From an uncultured Oscillospiraceae bacterium (GTDB taxonomy: Bacteria; Bacillota; Clostridia; Oscillospirales; Ruminococcaceae): a stretch of 12,359 nucleotides of DNA. Shown here piece after piece: positions 5,929-12,359 of this stretch. The notes beneath the pieces are model-generated. The model made no database searches, was not told the origin of the DNA, and was given only the letters and a program-made list of their open reading frames with translations. The stretch covers positions 1 through 12,359 of the forward strand of contig USBC01000038.1 in NCBI GenBank assembly GCA_900552845.1, in the 5' to 3' direction. Within the stretch, counting starts at the first letter, position 1; the number at the start of each line of letters is the position of its first letter. The position numbers and the translations under genes were made by a program.

Positions 5929-8379
5929 ATGACGAAAACCGAAAACAAACGGGAAGAGAAAAAGCGCAAAGTCATTATGCCCGCCGGTATTCGCAATAAG
6001 CTGGTTGCCGCCATTTCCATGCTGATGGTTGCCAGCATCATGATGGTTTCCTCCACCTATGCATGGTTCACGCTTTCTACGGCGCCGGAAGTCAAGGGCA
6101 TTACCACCAATGTGGGCGCCAACGGCAACCTGGAAATGATGCTGCTGAACAAGGCGAGCTTTACCAGCAGTGCAGAGGATCTTGGTGTAGTATCTGATAT
6201 TAACAACTCCATGGCGGTAACAGAAGTGACCAAAGCCAACCAGACATGGGGTAACCTGGTAGATCTTGCTGACCAAAGCTATGGTCTGCAGAGCATCGTT
6301 ATTAACCCCAGCCGGCTGAATATCACCGCAGGAACCGAGGCGGGCACTTATATCTTAAATAATGGTGTCCTGCTGAAAGCCCCCACTTATACCAGCGATG
6401 GTCGTGTGCTGGATGTGGATAAGGATACCCTGACCAGCGGCTATTCTACCGATAAGACCTGGCAGTGGAATGAGGCAGCGGACAATGCTTACGGAGTCCG
6501 TGTTATCGGCACGACCTCCGGTGTTACCGAACGGTTGATTGCCTACCGTGCGGCGATCAGCGAGCGGACTGCGCAGATCGAGGCGGCTAAAACCTTTGCG
6601 CGCCAGTCCCTGCTGAAAGAAGGACAGGGTCAGGCACTGGCAGATATCATCGTGAAAGCGGCTTTGGGCGGAAATGCTGCATTTACTGTAAAAGATCTTC
6701 AAACTCTGATGAATCTGATTGATATGCTCCAGCAGTCCAATGATGCAGCCGGTAAAGCGATTGTACAGACGGTGCTGGCTTATAACCTTGGCAGCGCGAA
6801 TACAGACGCAAATTTCACCGATGCAGATGTTGCTCCGCTGAAAACGGCATTGGAAAGCGCGACCGCCGGTAATCTGCCCGCCACCTTTACAAAAGCCGAT
6901 GGCAGCGGTACCAGTACCATCAGCCAGCCGACCGGTACTACTGCTGCAGTGGAGAAGTGGACAGCGAACAATAACAAAATCAGCACTGCTAAAAACGATC
7001 TTCAGAATAAGATCAACGAGAACAAAGATAGTTACACTACCGACGAAATTACCGGTATTGTCAATAGCCTTATCAACAAGGAGTTTGCAACTGTTGCAGG
7101 TAAAACAAATCCTACAAGGGATGATGCACAAACGATCATAGATTATCTGTTAGCGCACAACATGATCCTTGATATCGAAATGGATCAGGGCTCCGGCGTT
7201 TATGCCGATATTGCTGAGCTGGTAGGCGACTATACTGCTGCCGGTTTGAAGGTTCATGTTAAGTATAATGCTTTGGAAGCTGATGTAACTACCAACATGT
7301 CTACCAAAGTAGTGGCCAAAGACACTACGAATACCCTGCCGATGATCCCCAAGCTGGATGTAGGCGCAGCACCCGCGGCAACATTGGATCCCACTGCGAA
7401 GCCCCTGCTGACCGATCACTTCGGCTACGCGCTGGACTTCGGCTTCCGCACCAACGCGGCTGCCAGCGATCTGCTGCTGCAAACCGAGGGAATTCAGCGT
7501 GTTTACAATGGAGCAGACAATGCTGACGTGACAGCACCGAAAACACAGGGCGGCGGCTCCTACATGCAGTTCACCACATCTAATACAACCAACTTCTCGG
7601 TAGATGAGCTGCGTGCCCTGATGAGCGCTCAGCGTGTAGTGTTTGTAGAGCCAGAGGTGACTGTTGCTACTAACGAGGGCAAAGAAACGGTTACTATTAA
7701 ATACAATGTGCTGGGCGTTGCGGCGGCGGATATTACCGCTGCCACTAACGATAATGGTGCGACCTATACCTACACCGGCGGCACCCTGCTGAAGGATGGC
7801 GCTGCTCTTGCCGAAGATGCAGATACGACTGGCGCTAACGGTGTAAAGGTTGGGCTGAACCTGTATAACTACACTGTTAACAACGATGGCACTATTTCTC
7901 TCGGACTGAAGAAGGGCCAGACCAAGGGCGAAAACGGCAATGTTACTGGCAATGTGGATAATACCCTGACTGCCCTGACCCAGAATGTTGGCAAGAAGGT
8001 AACTGCTATTGTTTACCTCGATGGTGACATTGTGGATAACACCATGGTGGCAAATGCCAAGAACTCCATGACCGGCATGCTCAATCTGCAGTTTGCCAGC
8101 AGCGCTACCCTTAAGCCCATGGATAACACCGGCATGCGCAATGGCGGTGCCGATGCGAATACTGTTAATGTGACCTACACACCGGAAAAGGTTGCCGGCG
8201 AGTCTTATACGAAGGAGATTAACGGCACTACATATACCATAAAGGTAAATGATGGCTATACCATCTATAAGGGCAGCGACAATAACTATTACTATGAATA
8301 TAATAATAGTAAAAACTATGTCCAGTTTACCGAAAATGGTATTCTTACTTGCCCGGCATTCACAATTACAAAAAATTGA
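5929..8379 (+). CDS. Large SipW-type secreted protein with helical insertion and Tyr/Asn-rich C-terminal extension (copy 2)
   Basis: The 816-residue paralogue of the preceding protein starts 8 bases after AAAGGAG (5914-5920), 57 bases downstream of it. Its signal is nearly identical: basic KREEKKRK, hydrophobic core ~25-41, SSTYAWFTLSTAPEV (41-55). The core is collinear with copy 1: TWGNLV, YGLQSIVINPSRL, TYTSDGRVLDV (153-162), YGVRVIG (188-194), then DLLLQTEGIQRVYNGADN (514-531), QGGGSYMQF and IVYLDG...LNLQF (694-722). Two additions double the length. Residues ~200-495 between YGVRVIG and the next core strand are mostly helical (LIAYRAAISERTAQIEAAK, DLQTLMNLIDMLQQ, TAKNDLQNKINENK). Residues ~731-816 form an extra Tyr/Asn-rich tail (NNYYYEYNNSKNY). 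The helical segment could be a displayed coiled-coil or interaction domain on a fibre subunit. It is probably a SipW substrate; whether it is a minor decorated subunit or an adhesin is not known. Confidence 0.83.
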   Translation: MTKTENKREEKKRKVIMPAGIRNKLVAAISMLMVASIMMVSSTYAWFTLSTAPEVKGITTNVGANGNLEMMLLNKASFTSSAEDLGVVSDINNSMAVTEVTKANQTWGNLVDLADQSYGLQSIVINPSRLNITAGTEAGTYILNNGVLLKAPTYTSDGRVLDVDKDTLTSGYSTDKTWQWNEAADNAYGVRVIGTTSGVTERLIAYRAAISERTAQIEAAKTFARQSLLKEGQGQALADIIVKAALGGNAAFTVKDLQTLMNLIDMLQQSNDAAGKAIVQTVLAYNLGSANTDANFTDADVAPLKTALESATAGNLPATFTKADGSGTSTISQPTGTTAAVEKWTANNNKISTAKNDLQNKINENKDSYTTDEITGIVNSLINKEFATVAGKTNPTRDDAQTIIDYLLAHNMILDIEMDQGSGVYADIAELVGDYTAAGLKVHVKYNALEADVTTNMSTKVVAKDTTNTLPMIPKLDVGAAPAATLDPTAKPLLTDHFGYALDFGFRTNAAASDLLLQTEGIQRVYNGADNADVTAPKTQGGGSYMQFTTSNTTNFSVDELRALMSAQRVVFVEPEVTVATNEGKETVTIKYNVLGVAAADITAATNDNGATYTYTGGTLLKDGAALAEDADTTGANGVKVGLNLYNYTVNNDGTISLGLKKGQTKGENGNVTGNVDNTLTALTQNVGKKVTAIVYLDGDIVDNTMVANAKNSMTGMLNLQFASSATLKPMDNTGMRNGGADANTVNVTYTPEKVAGESYTKEINGTTYTIKVNDGYTIYKGSDNNYYYEYNNSKNYVQFTENGILTCPAFTITKN
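5992..6096 (+). repeat. Direct repeat copy B: signal-sequence coding block
   Basis: This is the partner of 4672-4776 at a constant offset of 1320 bases. It codes for the hydrophobic core and TYAWF processing box of the large SipW-type protein. The identical 33-base run is 6064-6096. Identity includes many third codon positions. Confidence 0.85.
6526..7413 (+). other. Helical insertion domain within the large SipW-type protein
   Basis: These codons (residues ~200-495) have no counterpart in copy 1, where YGVRAIG is followed after about 13 residues by YGYVVDLAMRVN. In copy 2 the equivalent strand GYALDFGFRTN appears only after ~300 residues. The segment has heptad-like, Ala/Gln/Lys-rich helices and a Thr/Gly/Ser-rich stretch (~320-340), and it ends in a Pro/Ala-rich linker (~470-490). 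The reading frame is continuous. Boundaries are estimated by comparing the two proteins by eye. Confidence 0.65.
8119..8376 (+). other. C-terminal extension of the large SipW-type protein, AT-rich at its end
   Basis: Copy 1 ends about 17 residues after its LNLQF strand, whereas copy 2 continues for ~94 residues. The added part looks beta-rich (repeated Thr/Tyr/Val alternation, TYTIKVNDGYTIYKG) with a run of Tyr and Asn. Bases 8281-8325 are clearly more AT-rich than the surrounding genes. It may be a separately acquired module. Confidence 0.55.
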
Positions 8380-8439
8380 TGCAACCGGCGGCTGATCCCA
8401 CCGTTATTGCCAATCAGTAAACCAAAAGAATAAGCTGCA

Positions 8440-8466
8440 CCCCGCGCCGCCGCAGGCGGCGCGGGG
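8440..8466 (+). other. Perfect 12-bp GC hairpin in the gap between subunit genes
   Basis: Arms 8440-8451 (CCCCGCGCCGCC) and 8455-8466 (GGCGGCGCGGGG) are exact complements around a GCA loop. GCTGC at 8434-8438 and GCAGC at 8470-8474 may extend the stem across an internal loop. No T-run follows on the + strand, and the - strand side shows only a loose T-rich stretch. It may be a partial terminator, an RNA-processing or a stability element that sets lower expression of the downstream genes relative to the two upstream subunits. The rest of the 236-base gap (8380-8615) shows no gene and no convincing promoter. Confidence 0.6.
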
Positions 8467-8600
8467 CAGGCAGCCCGCATATGGGAATGACTTATGCGCA
8501 AGCTTTTGGCTCCAACCTGAATTTAAGGGGCTGATGGCAGGAACCCATTGGCTCTTTATATGGAGGCTGGAAAACCGCTTCCTGATTGTAAATCCCCCCA

Positions 8601-8618
8601 AGGAGGAAACATATTTTG
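8601..8618 (+). promoter_or_regulatory. Ribosome binding site that fixes a TTG start
   Basis: AGGAGG at 8601-8606 lies 9 bases before TTG at 8616-8618. Starting at this TTG includes the arginine-rich and hydrophobic signal segment; an ATG at 8620 is in another frame and gives only a short shadow product. The TTG start is therefore well supported. Confidence 0.75.
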
Positions 8619-9620
8619 AATGCACAACTGGTTCAGGACCGCAACAGGCGGTTCCGGACAGGATTGTATATCTGTATTCTGCTGGCGCTGTTGGCGCTGC
8701 TGGTTGCTGCCAGCTACACATGGCTTTCCATCAGCAAAACGCCGCGCGTCAGCGATATGGACGTTTACATATCCGGTCAAACCGGCTTGGAGCTGGCAAA
8801 GACCTACAACGCTCCCGATGACGAGTGGGGTCAGGTGCTGGACTTTAAGGAGATCGTAGGGGTAGAGACCCAGCTAAAGCCCGCTACATGGTCGCAGCGG
8901 GAAGGCAGGCTGATGACCATCACCTATGGCACGGACGGCAGAATGGCGGGCGTCTATGCTCCGCTTACCGATGAGCAGAACGCCAACCGCAAGGACGGCG
9001 ACGGCTACTATGTCAAGGGTACCTTTTATGCCCGCAGCGATACGCCGGTGACGGTCTCGCTGGGCGAGGCGATAGAGGTAAACGGCGGCGAGAATACCGC
9101 CGGAACCTATGTCATCGGTACCCCAGTGTGGAACAGCCAGACGATCCTGCATGATGACGGCGGGCAGGGCGCCGAGACTGCGATCCGTTTGGGGCTGCGC
9201 ATTGCTTTGGTTGATCCCGAGACCGGCGCGGCAAAGGGTACAAGCGAGTTCTTTATCTACGAGCCGAACTACGACGCCCACATCAGCAGCCGCGTTACCG
9301 GCGATCCGGCGACTAAGAGCATCGACGGCACCGATACCCTCATTGATTCGGCGCATCTGATCCGGCAGACCGCCTCCACTTGGCGGGAGGCTTCGCCGGT
9401 ACAGTCCACCGTTACCATCAAGTCGCTGGGCAGGTTTACTACCCCCACCAAGCTGTTTCAGCTCAAGGGCGGCGAGGTGGCAGCCATCGAGCTTTATATC
9501 TGGCTGGAGGGGCAGGACGCCGACTGCACCAATATCATAGAAGAAGCGCAGATCATCGCCAACCTTCAGTTTGCCACCGACTATTCCGGTCAGGGCGGCA
9601 TGACAAACATTCCGAGTTGA
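8616..9620 (+). CDS. Third SipW-type secreted protein, divergent (possible minor, tip or adaptor subunit)
   Basis: The 334-residue protein has an arginine-rich N-terminus (DRNRRFRTG), hydrophobic core ~17-32 and a variant box AASYTWLSISKTPRV (31-45) in place of SSTYAWFTLSTAPEV. The Tyr-x-Trp and following Pro-x-Val are kept. The mature region repeats family landmarks: EWGQVLDF (70-77), TYGTDGRMAGVY (103-114, compare KYGFDGRIAGL in copy 1) and an end block YIWLEGQDADCT...ANLQF (294-319). That end block is closest to the membrane-anchored protein at 3347-4498 (WLEGDD, same spacing). Bridging features between anchored and exported members fit an adaptor or initiating subunit, but this is inference. 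It ends 68 bases before the likely ATG of the signal peptidase gene and is separated from the previous subunit by 236 bases with a strong hairpin. Variation at the cleavage box raises the alternative that it stays membrane-attached through an uncleaved signal. Confidence 0.78.
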   Translation: MNAQLVQDRNRRFRTGLYICILLALLALLVAASYTWLSISKTPRVSDMDVYISGQTGLELAKTYNAPDDEWGQVLDFKEIVGVETQLKPATWSQREGRLMTITYGTDGRMAGVYAPLTDEQNANRKDGDGYYVKGTFYARSDTPVTVSLGEAIEVNGGENTAGTYVIGTPVWNSQTILHDDGGQGAETAIRLGLRIALVDPETGAAKGTSEFFIYEPNYDAHISSRVTGDPATKSIDGTDTLIDSAHLIRQTASTWREASPVQSTVTIKSLGRFTTPTKLFQLKGGEVAAIELYIWLEGQDADCTNIIEEAQIIANLQFATDYSGQGGMTNIPS

Positions 9621-9688
9621 TGAAAGACAGCTTGTGACGCAGTCTTGGCTATCATAAATTCAATGCAATATTGGAAGGGAGAATATCC

Positions 9689-10753
9689 ATGAAAAAATGG
9701 ACGAAGAAAGCGGAGGAAACGCAGGAAGCAACCGTTCAGACAGCGGAGGAGACCGGCGTTCCCCAAAAGAGTAAGGGCAGGCGCATTGCCAATACCATCA
9801 TTAACATTGTGCTGGTTATTGCTATTATTCTGGCAGCGGTATGCACCTATACCAGCTATGTCAGCACCAGCGGCAACGGTGTTCCCAGCATTTTCGGGCT
9901 GCGGGTCATGTCTATCCAGACAGAATCCATGTACCCGACCATGAAGCCGGGCGATCTGATCTTTGATACCGCCGTAAAGGACACCAGCGAGCTGAAAATC
10001 GGTGACATCATCACCTACTGGACTGTTATTGATGGCGAGCGTGTGCTGAACACCCATAGAATTACCGAAATCTACGATGGCGGCGGCTATCTTATCTTCC
10101 AGACCAAGGGTGATAACAACACCATCGAAGACTCCCTGACCGTTCATGAATCCGAGATCGTCGGTCAGTACAACGGCATGAAGATCGCGGGCTTGGGCAA
10201 GCTGTTTGACTATCTCCAGACCAGCACTGGCTTCCTCATCGTTGTGGTCATTCCGGTCGCTATCTTCTTCCTGTATCACCTCATTCAGTTCTTCCGCGTG
10301 TTGTTTGAATATCAGAGCGTGAAGAACAAGCTGCTGTATGAGAAAGAGCGTGGCAAGAACGAGGATCTGGTAGAGGACGAAAAGCGCAAGCTGGAGGAGA
10401 ACCGCCAGGCGGAGCGCAAGCGTATGGAGACCGAGCTGCGTGAAAAGCTGCGTGCCGAGCTGCTGGCGGCTTCGGCGCCTGCTGCGGAGGAAGCCCCCGC
10501 TGTGGCAGAGGAGCCCAAGACGAAGGAAAAGCCTGCAGAGGAGGCGCCCAAGGAGAGCGCAGAGGAAATGGAAGCGCGGATCCGTGCCGAGATGGAGGCG
10601 GAAGCCAAGGCAAAGGCGGAAGCAGAGGCAAAAGCCAAGGCGGAGGCGGAAGCCCGTGCCGCCATGGAAGCAGAGATCCGTGCCAAGATCAAAGCAGAAA
10701 TGGAAGCGGAGGCTGCCGCCAAAGCCAAAGAGGAGAGCGAAGCCGAAGGCTGA
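9689..10753 (+). CDS. sipW: SipW-like (ER-type) signal peptidase I with long charged cytosolic tail
   Basis: This peptidase would cleave the SipW-type signals of the three exported neighbours. Start ATG 9689 follows GGGAG (9677-9681) by 7 bases; an in-frame TTG at 9671 overlaps that site and is unlikely. Numbered from 9689 (354 residues): transmembrane helix ~33-53; catalytic serine box TESMYPTMKPGD (S80); THR box with H123 where bacterial-type peptidases have lysine, marking the Ser-His ER-type/SipW class; conserved GDNN (141-144) followed by D148; second transmembrane helix ~181-202. Residues ~211-354 form a highly charged, predicted coiled-coil tail in the cytosol, ending in Ala/Glu/Lys repeats. 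B. subtilis SipW is about 190 residues and processes TasA and TapA; its cytosolic end has a separate role in biofilm control. Here the extension is far longer. The peptidase call is strong. The gene symbol is by family, not by proven orthology. Confidence 0.9.
   Translation: MKKWTKKAEETQEATVQTAEETGVPQKSKGRRIANTIINIVLVIAIILAAVCTYTSYVSTSGNGVPSIFGLRVMSIQTESMYPTMKPGDLIFDTAVKDTSELKIGDIITYWTVIDGERVLNTHRITEIYDGGGYLIFQTKGDNNTIEDSLTVHESEIVGQYNGMKIAGLGKLFDYLQTSTGFLIVVVIPVAIFFLYHLIQFFRVLFEYQSVKNKLLYEKERGKNEDLVEDEKRKLEENRQAERKRMETELREKLRAELLAASAPAAEEAPAVAEEPKTKEKPAEEAPKESAEEMEARIRAEMEAEAKAKAEAEAKAKAEAEARAAMEAEIRAKIKAEMEAEAAAKAKEESEAEG
10592..10732 (+). repeat. Ala/Glu/Lys low-complexity repeat in the signal peptidase tail
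   Basis: Residues 302-348 are built from alternating Ala with Glu or Lys (units such as AEAKAKAE) flanked by two related blocks, RIRAEMEAEAK and KIKAEMEAEAA. It is predicted to be a long charged helix, similar in composition to TolA-like stalks. Such tracts can change length by slippage or recombination between units. Confidence 0.75.
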
Positions 10754-10817
10754 TGGCTCTCCCAGCCGCCCCGCGGCATTATCAATGTCCTTAGCAGGGC
10801 AAAAGCAGAGGTAAGAA

Positions 10818-12359
10818 ATGGACAACTTTTTGAAGTACTTTTATCAGGATGTCGGGCGGGTGTTCGGCGCATTTCTGGATATATTCGCGTCCTTTTTCAA
10901 CTTTGTCAATTACCTGTTCAACTTCCCCATGCGGTTAAAGCTGATCCGTGAAACCAGCGGCAGCTTTTCCACGGGGGAATGGATCATGCTGGTGATTACA
11001 GAATTGGTTTTGGTCGCCATTGCGGTCATTATCGTTATCTTCCTCATTAAGCTGCTGAAAAAGCTGTTCCGCTTTCGTGTACCGGTCAAAAAGTACGATG
11101 AGGTCGTTAAGCAGGTACGCAATCTCCAGCGGGACCTGCTGCGCGCCAACTACGAAAAGGACCGTCTGCTGCAAATGAAGGTGGCGGAGCTGGGCGTTTC
11201 GCAGGAGCAGTTAGAGTCGGAGGTCGGCGAGGGCGAGGAAAAAGAGAATGGGGAATATGTCCCCTCCTCCAACCGCAATACCCTCACTTCTCCGCCGGTC
11301 GATCCGGCAGAGAGCCGCTTTTTCCGGCTTACCTCGGTGGATAATTTCTACAAGACCGAGTACAAGCCTCCTATCTATAATAATGATATTACACTGGCAG
11401 AGCTCTGCGACCGGTTCCGCCGCTATGCTGCCAGCCAGCTGGGGCTTTACTATGATCTCAGCATGATGGAATATTTCATTGCCTCGATGGGAACGGCGCG
11501 CATCATTATTCTGCAGGGTATTTCCGGTACCGGTAAAACCTCGCTGCCCTACGCCTTCGGCAAATTTGTTCAAAACGATTCCACCGTTGTATCGGTGCAG
11601 CCCGCATGGCGCGAGCGCACCGAGCTGTACGGCTATTACAACGAGTTTACCAAGAAATACACCGAGACGGACTTCCTGCGTGCCGTGTATGAGGCAAACT
11701 ATTACCGTGATCCGCACCTCATCATTTTGGACGAGATGAATATAGCGCGCGTGGAGTATTACTTCGCTGAGATGCTCTCCATTCTGGAGCTTCCCCGCAA
11801 GGAGGAATGGAAGGTCGATATTGTCACCGCCGTGTGGGATAACGATCCCTGCCTCATCAACGGCGGCACCGTACAGATCCCCGACAATATCTGGTTTGTC
11901 GGCACCATCAACAACGATGACTCCACCTTTGCGGTGGCGGATAAGGTGTACGACCGTGCAATTCCCATCGATTTGGACAGCCGTGCCGATCCGTTTGAGT
12001 GCGAGCCGGCGGATCCGATTTACATTACTACCGATCATTTGGAGCAGCTTTTTGAAAAGGCACGGGAGCAGTACCCCATTACTCAGCAGATGCTGGATAA
12101 GTTGGATATCCTCAACGACTATCTCATCAAGAATTTCCGGCTTGCCTTCGGCAACCGTATCATGAAGCAGGTCAGCGATTTCGTCCCCTGTTACATCGCC
12201 TGCGGCGGCACCGAAATACAGGCTGTCGATTTTATCGTCTCCAAAAAGGTTCTGCGTAAGTTTGAGTCACTGTCCCTCAGCTTTATGAAGGACGAGCTGA
12301 CCAAGTTCAACAGCTTCCTGGATAAGACCTTCGGGAAGAACCAGATGCCGCTGTGCAAG
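10818..12359 (+). CDS. Membrane-anchored McrB/MoxR-like AAA+ ATPase (3' end outside window)
   Basis: ATG 10818 follows GAGG (10808-10811) by 6 bases and is preceded by an in-frame TAA at 10812-10814, so no longer start exists. The frame stays open to the last base; 514 residues are visible. An aromatic-rich amphipathic segment (~16-37) and a transmembrane helix (~55-79) come first, then a predicted coiled coil (~90-140), an acidic/Pro linker, and an AAA+ module: Walker A GISGTGKTS (234-242), QPAWRERTELYGYYN (261-275), Walker B LIILDEMN (301-308) running into ARVEYYFAEML, sensor 1 GTINNDDS (362-369) and a likely sensor 2 FGNRIMKQV (R447). This pattern fits the McrB/MoxR (AAA_5) group, whose members remodel proteins or power nucleases. 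No nuclease or DNA-binding part is visible. It starts 64 bases after the SipW-like gene, and the anchor suggests a role at the membrane, perhaps in assembly or regulation of the exported subunits. That role is inference. Confidence 0.85.
   Translation, partial: MDNFLKYFYQDVGRVFGAFLDIFASFFNFVNYLFNFPMRLKLIRETSGSFSTGEWIMLVITELVLVAIAVIIVIFLIKLLKKLFRFRVPVKKYDEVVKQVRNLQRDLLRANYEKDRLLQMKVAELGVSQEQLESEVGEGEEKENGEYVPSSNRNTLTSPPVDPAESRFFRLTSVDNFYKTEYKPPIYNNDITLAELCDRFRRYAASQLGLYYDLSMMEYFIASMGTARIIILQGISGTGKTSLPYAFGKFVQNDSTVVSVQPAWRERTELYGYYNEFTKKYTETDFLRAVYEANYYRDPHLIILDEMNIARVEYYFAEMLSILELPRKEEWKVDIVTAVWDNDPCLINGGTVQIPDNIWFVGTINNDDSTFAVADKVYDRAIPIDLDSRADPFECEPADPIYITTDHLEQLFEKAREQYPITQQMLDKLDILNDYLIKNFRLAFGNRIMKQVSDFVPCYIACGGTEIQAVDFIVSKKVLRKFESLSLSFMKDELTKFNSFLDKTFGKNQMPLCK

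Noticed and set aside
8440..8466. Intrinsic terminator
   Set aside because: The stem is strong but no T-run follows on the + strand, and no gene on the - strand would use it.
4621..9620. Type IV pilins
   Set aside because: The signals are SipW/TasA-like with a TYAWF box after the hydrophobic core; there is no prepilin G|FTLxE site before it and no pilus ATPase or prepilin peptidase in the window.
9671..9688. TTG at 9671 as start of the signal peptidase
   Set aside because: The GGGAG ribosome binding site at 9677-9681 lies downstream of this TTG and is well placed for ATG 9689.
10818..12359. McrBC-type restriction system
   Set aside because: Only the ATPase core resembles McrB; the protein has a membrane anchor, no DNA-binding domain is visible and no McrC is in the window. 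It remains open until the downstream genes are read.
1..12359. CRISPR array, tRNA/rRNA or mobile element
   Set aside because: No regularly spaced short repeats, cloverleaf, rRNA-like sequence, transposase, integrase or terminal inverted repeats were seen.

Overview
The window is 12.36 kb of about 55-60% GC DNA with every supported gene on the + strand. Strong purine-rich Shine-Dalgarno sites, GTG/TTG starts, a dockerin, SipW-type signal sequences and an ER-type (Ser-His) signal peptidase all point to a Gram-positive Clostridia member. A gut Oscillospiraceae/Ruminococcaceae-like organism is my best guess, from composition and gene content only; no species is claimed.

Layout, left to right. 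(1) 2-637: the C-terminal end of a secreted protein finishing in a dockerin module. (2) 652-1722: a surface protein with signal peptide, beta-rich domain, Pro-rich linker, two FIVAR-like helical modules and a C-terminal membrane anchor. (3) 1854-3314: a cytosolic HD-GYP-EAL fusion in which the recognisable metal and catalytic residues of both halves are mostly replaced, suggesting a cyclic-di-GMP sensor or scaffold rather than an enzyme. (4) 3347-4498: a bitopic membrane protein with a basic cytosolic arm and an extracellular domain. (5-7) 4621-5871, 5929-8379 and 8616-9620: three secreted proteins with SipW/TasA-type signal sequences. (8) 9689-10753: the SipW-like signal peptidase, with an unusually long charged cytosolic tail. 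(9) 10818 to the window end: a membrane-anchored McrB/MoxR-like AAA+ ATPase, cut by the window edge.

The main reading is one locus for building a cell-surface fibre or matrix. The SipW-like peptidase would process the three exported subunits. The bitopic protein at 3347-4498 carries the same C-terminal strand motif as those subunits (a WLEG-type turn, then an aromatic-ended strand about 20-24 residues later) but has a transmembrane anchor instead of a cleavable signal, so it is a candidate base or anchor subunit. The HD-GYP-EAL protein could couple expression or assembly to cyclic-di-GMP. The AAA+ protein and the peptidase tail both place coiled-coil segments in the cytosol and could interact. 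The combination of SipW-type subunits, an anchored paralogue, a degenerate c-di-GMP module and a membrane AAA+ ATPase is not one I recognise as a named system. The parts belong to known families; their joint function is inference.

There is no gene-free stretch over 300 bases. The largest gap, 8380-8615, holds a perfect 12-bp GC hairpin and the ribosome binding site for a TTG-started gene. I see no tRNA, rRNA, CRISPR array, transposase or integrase.
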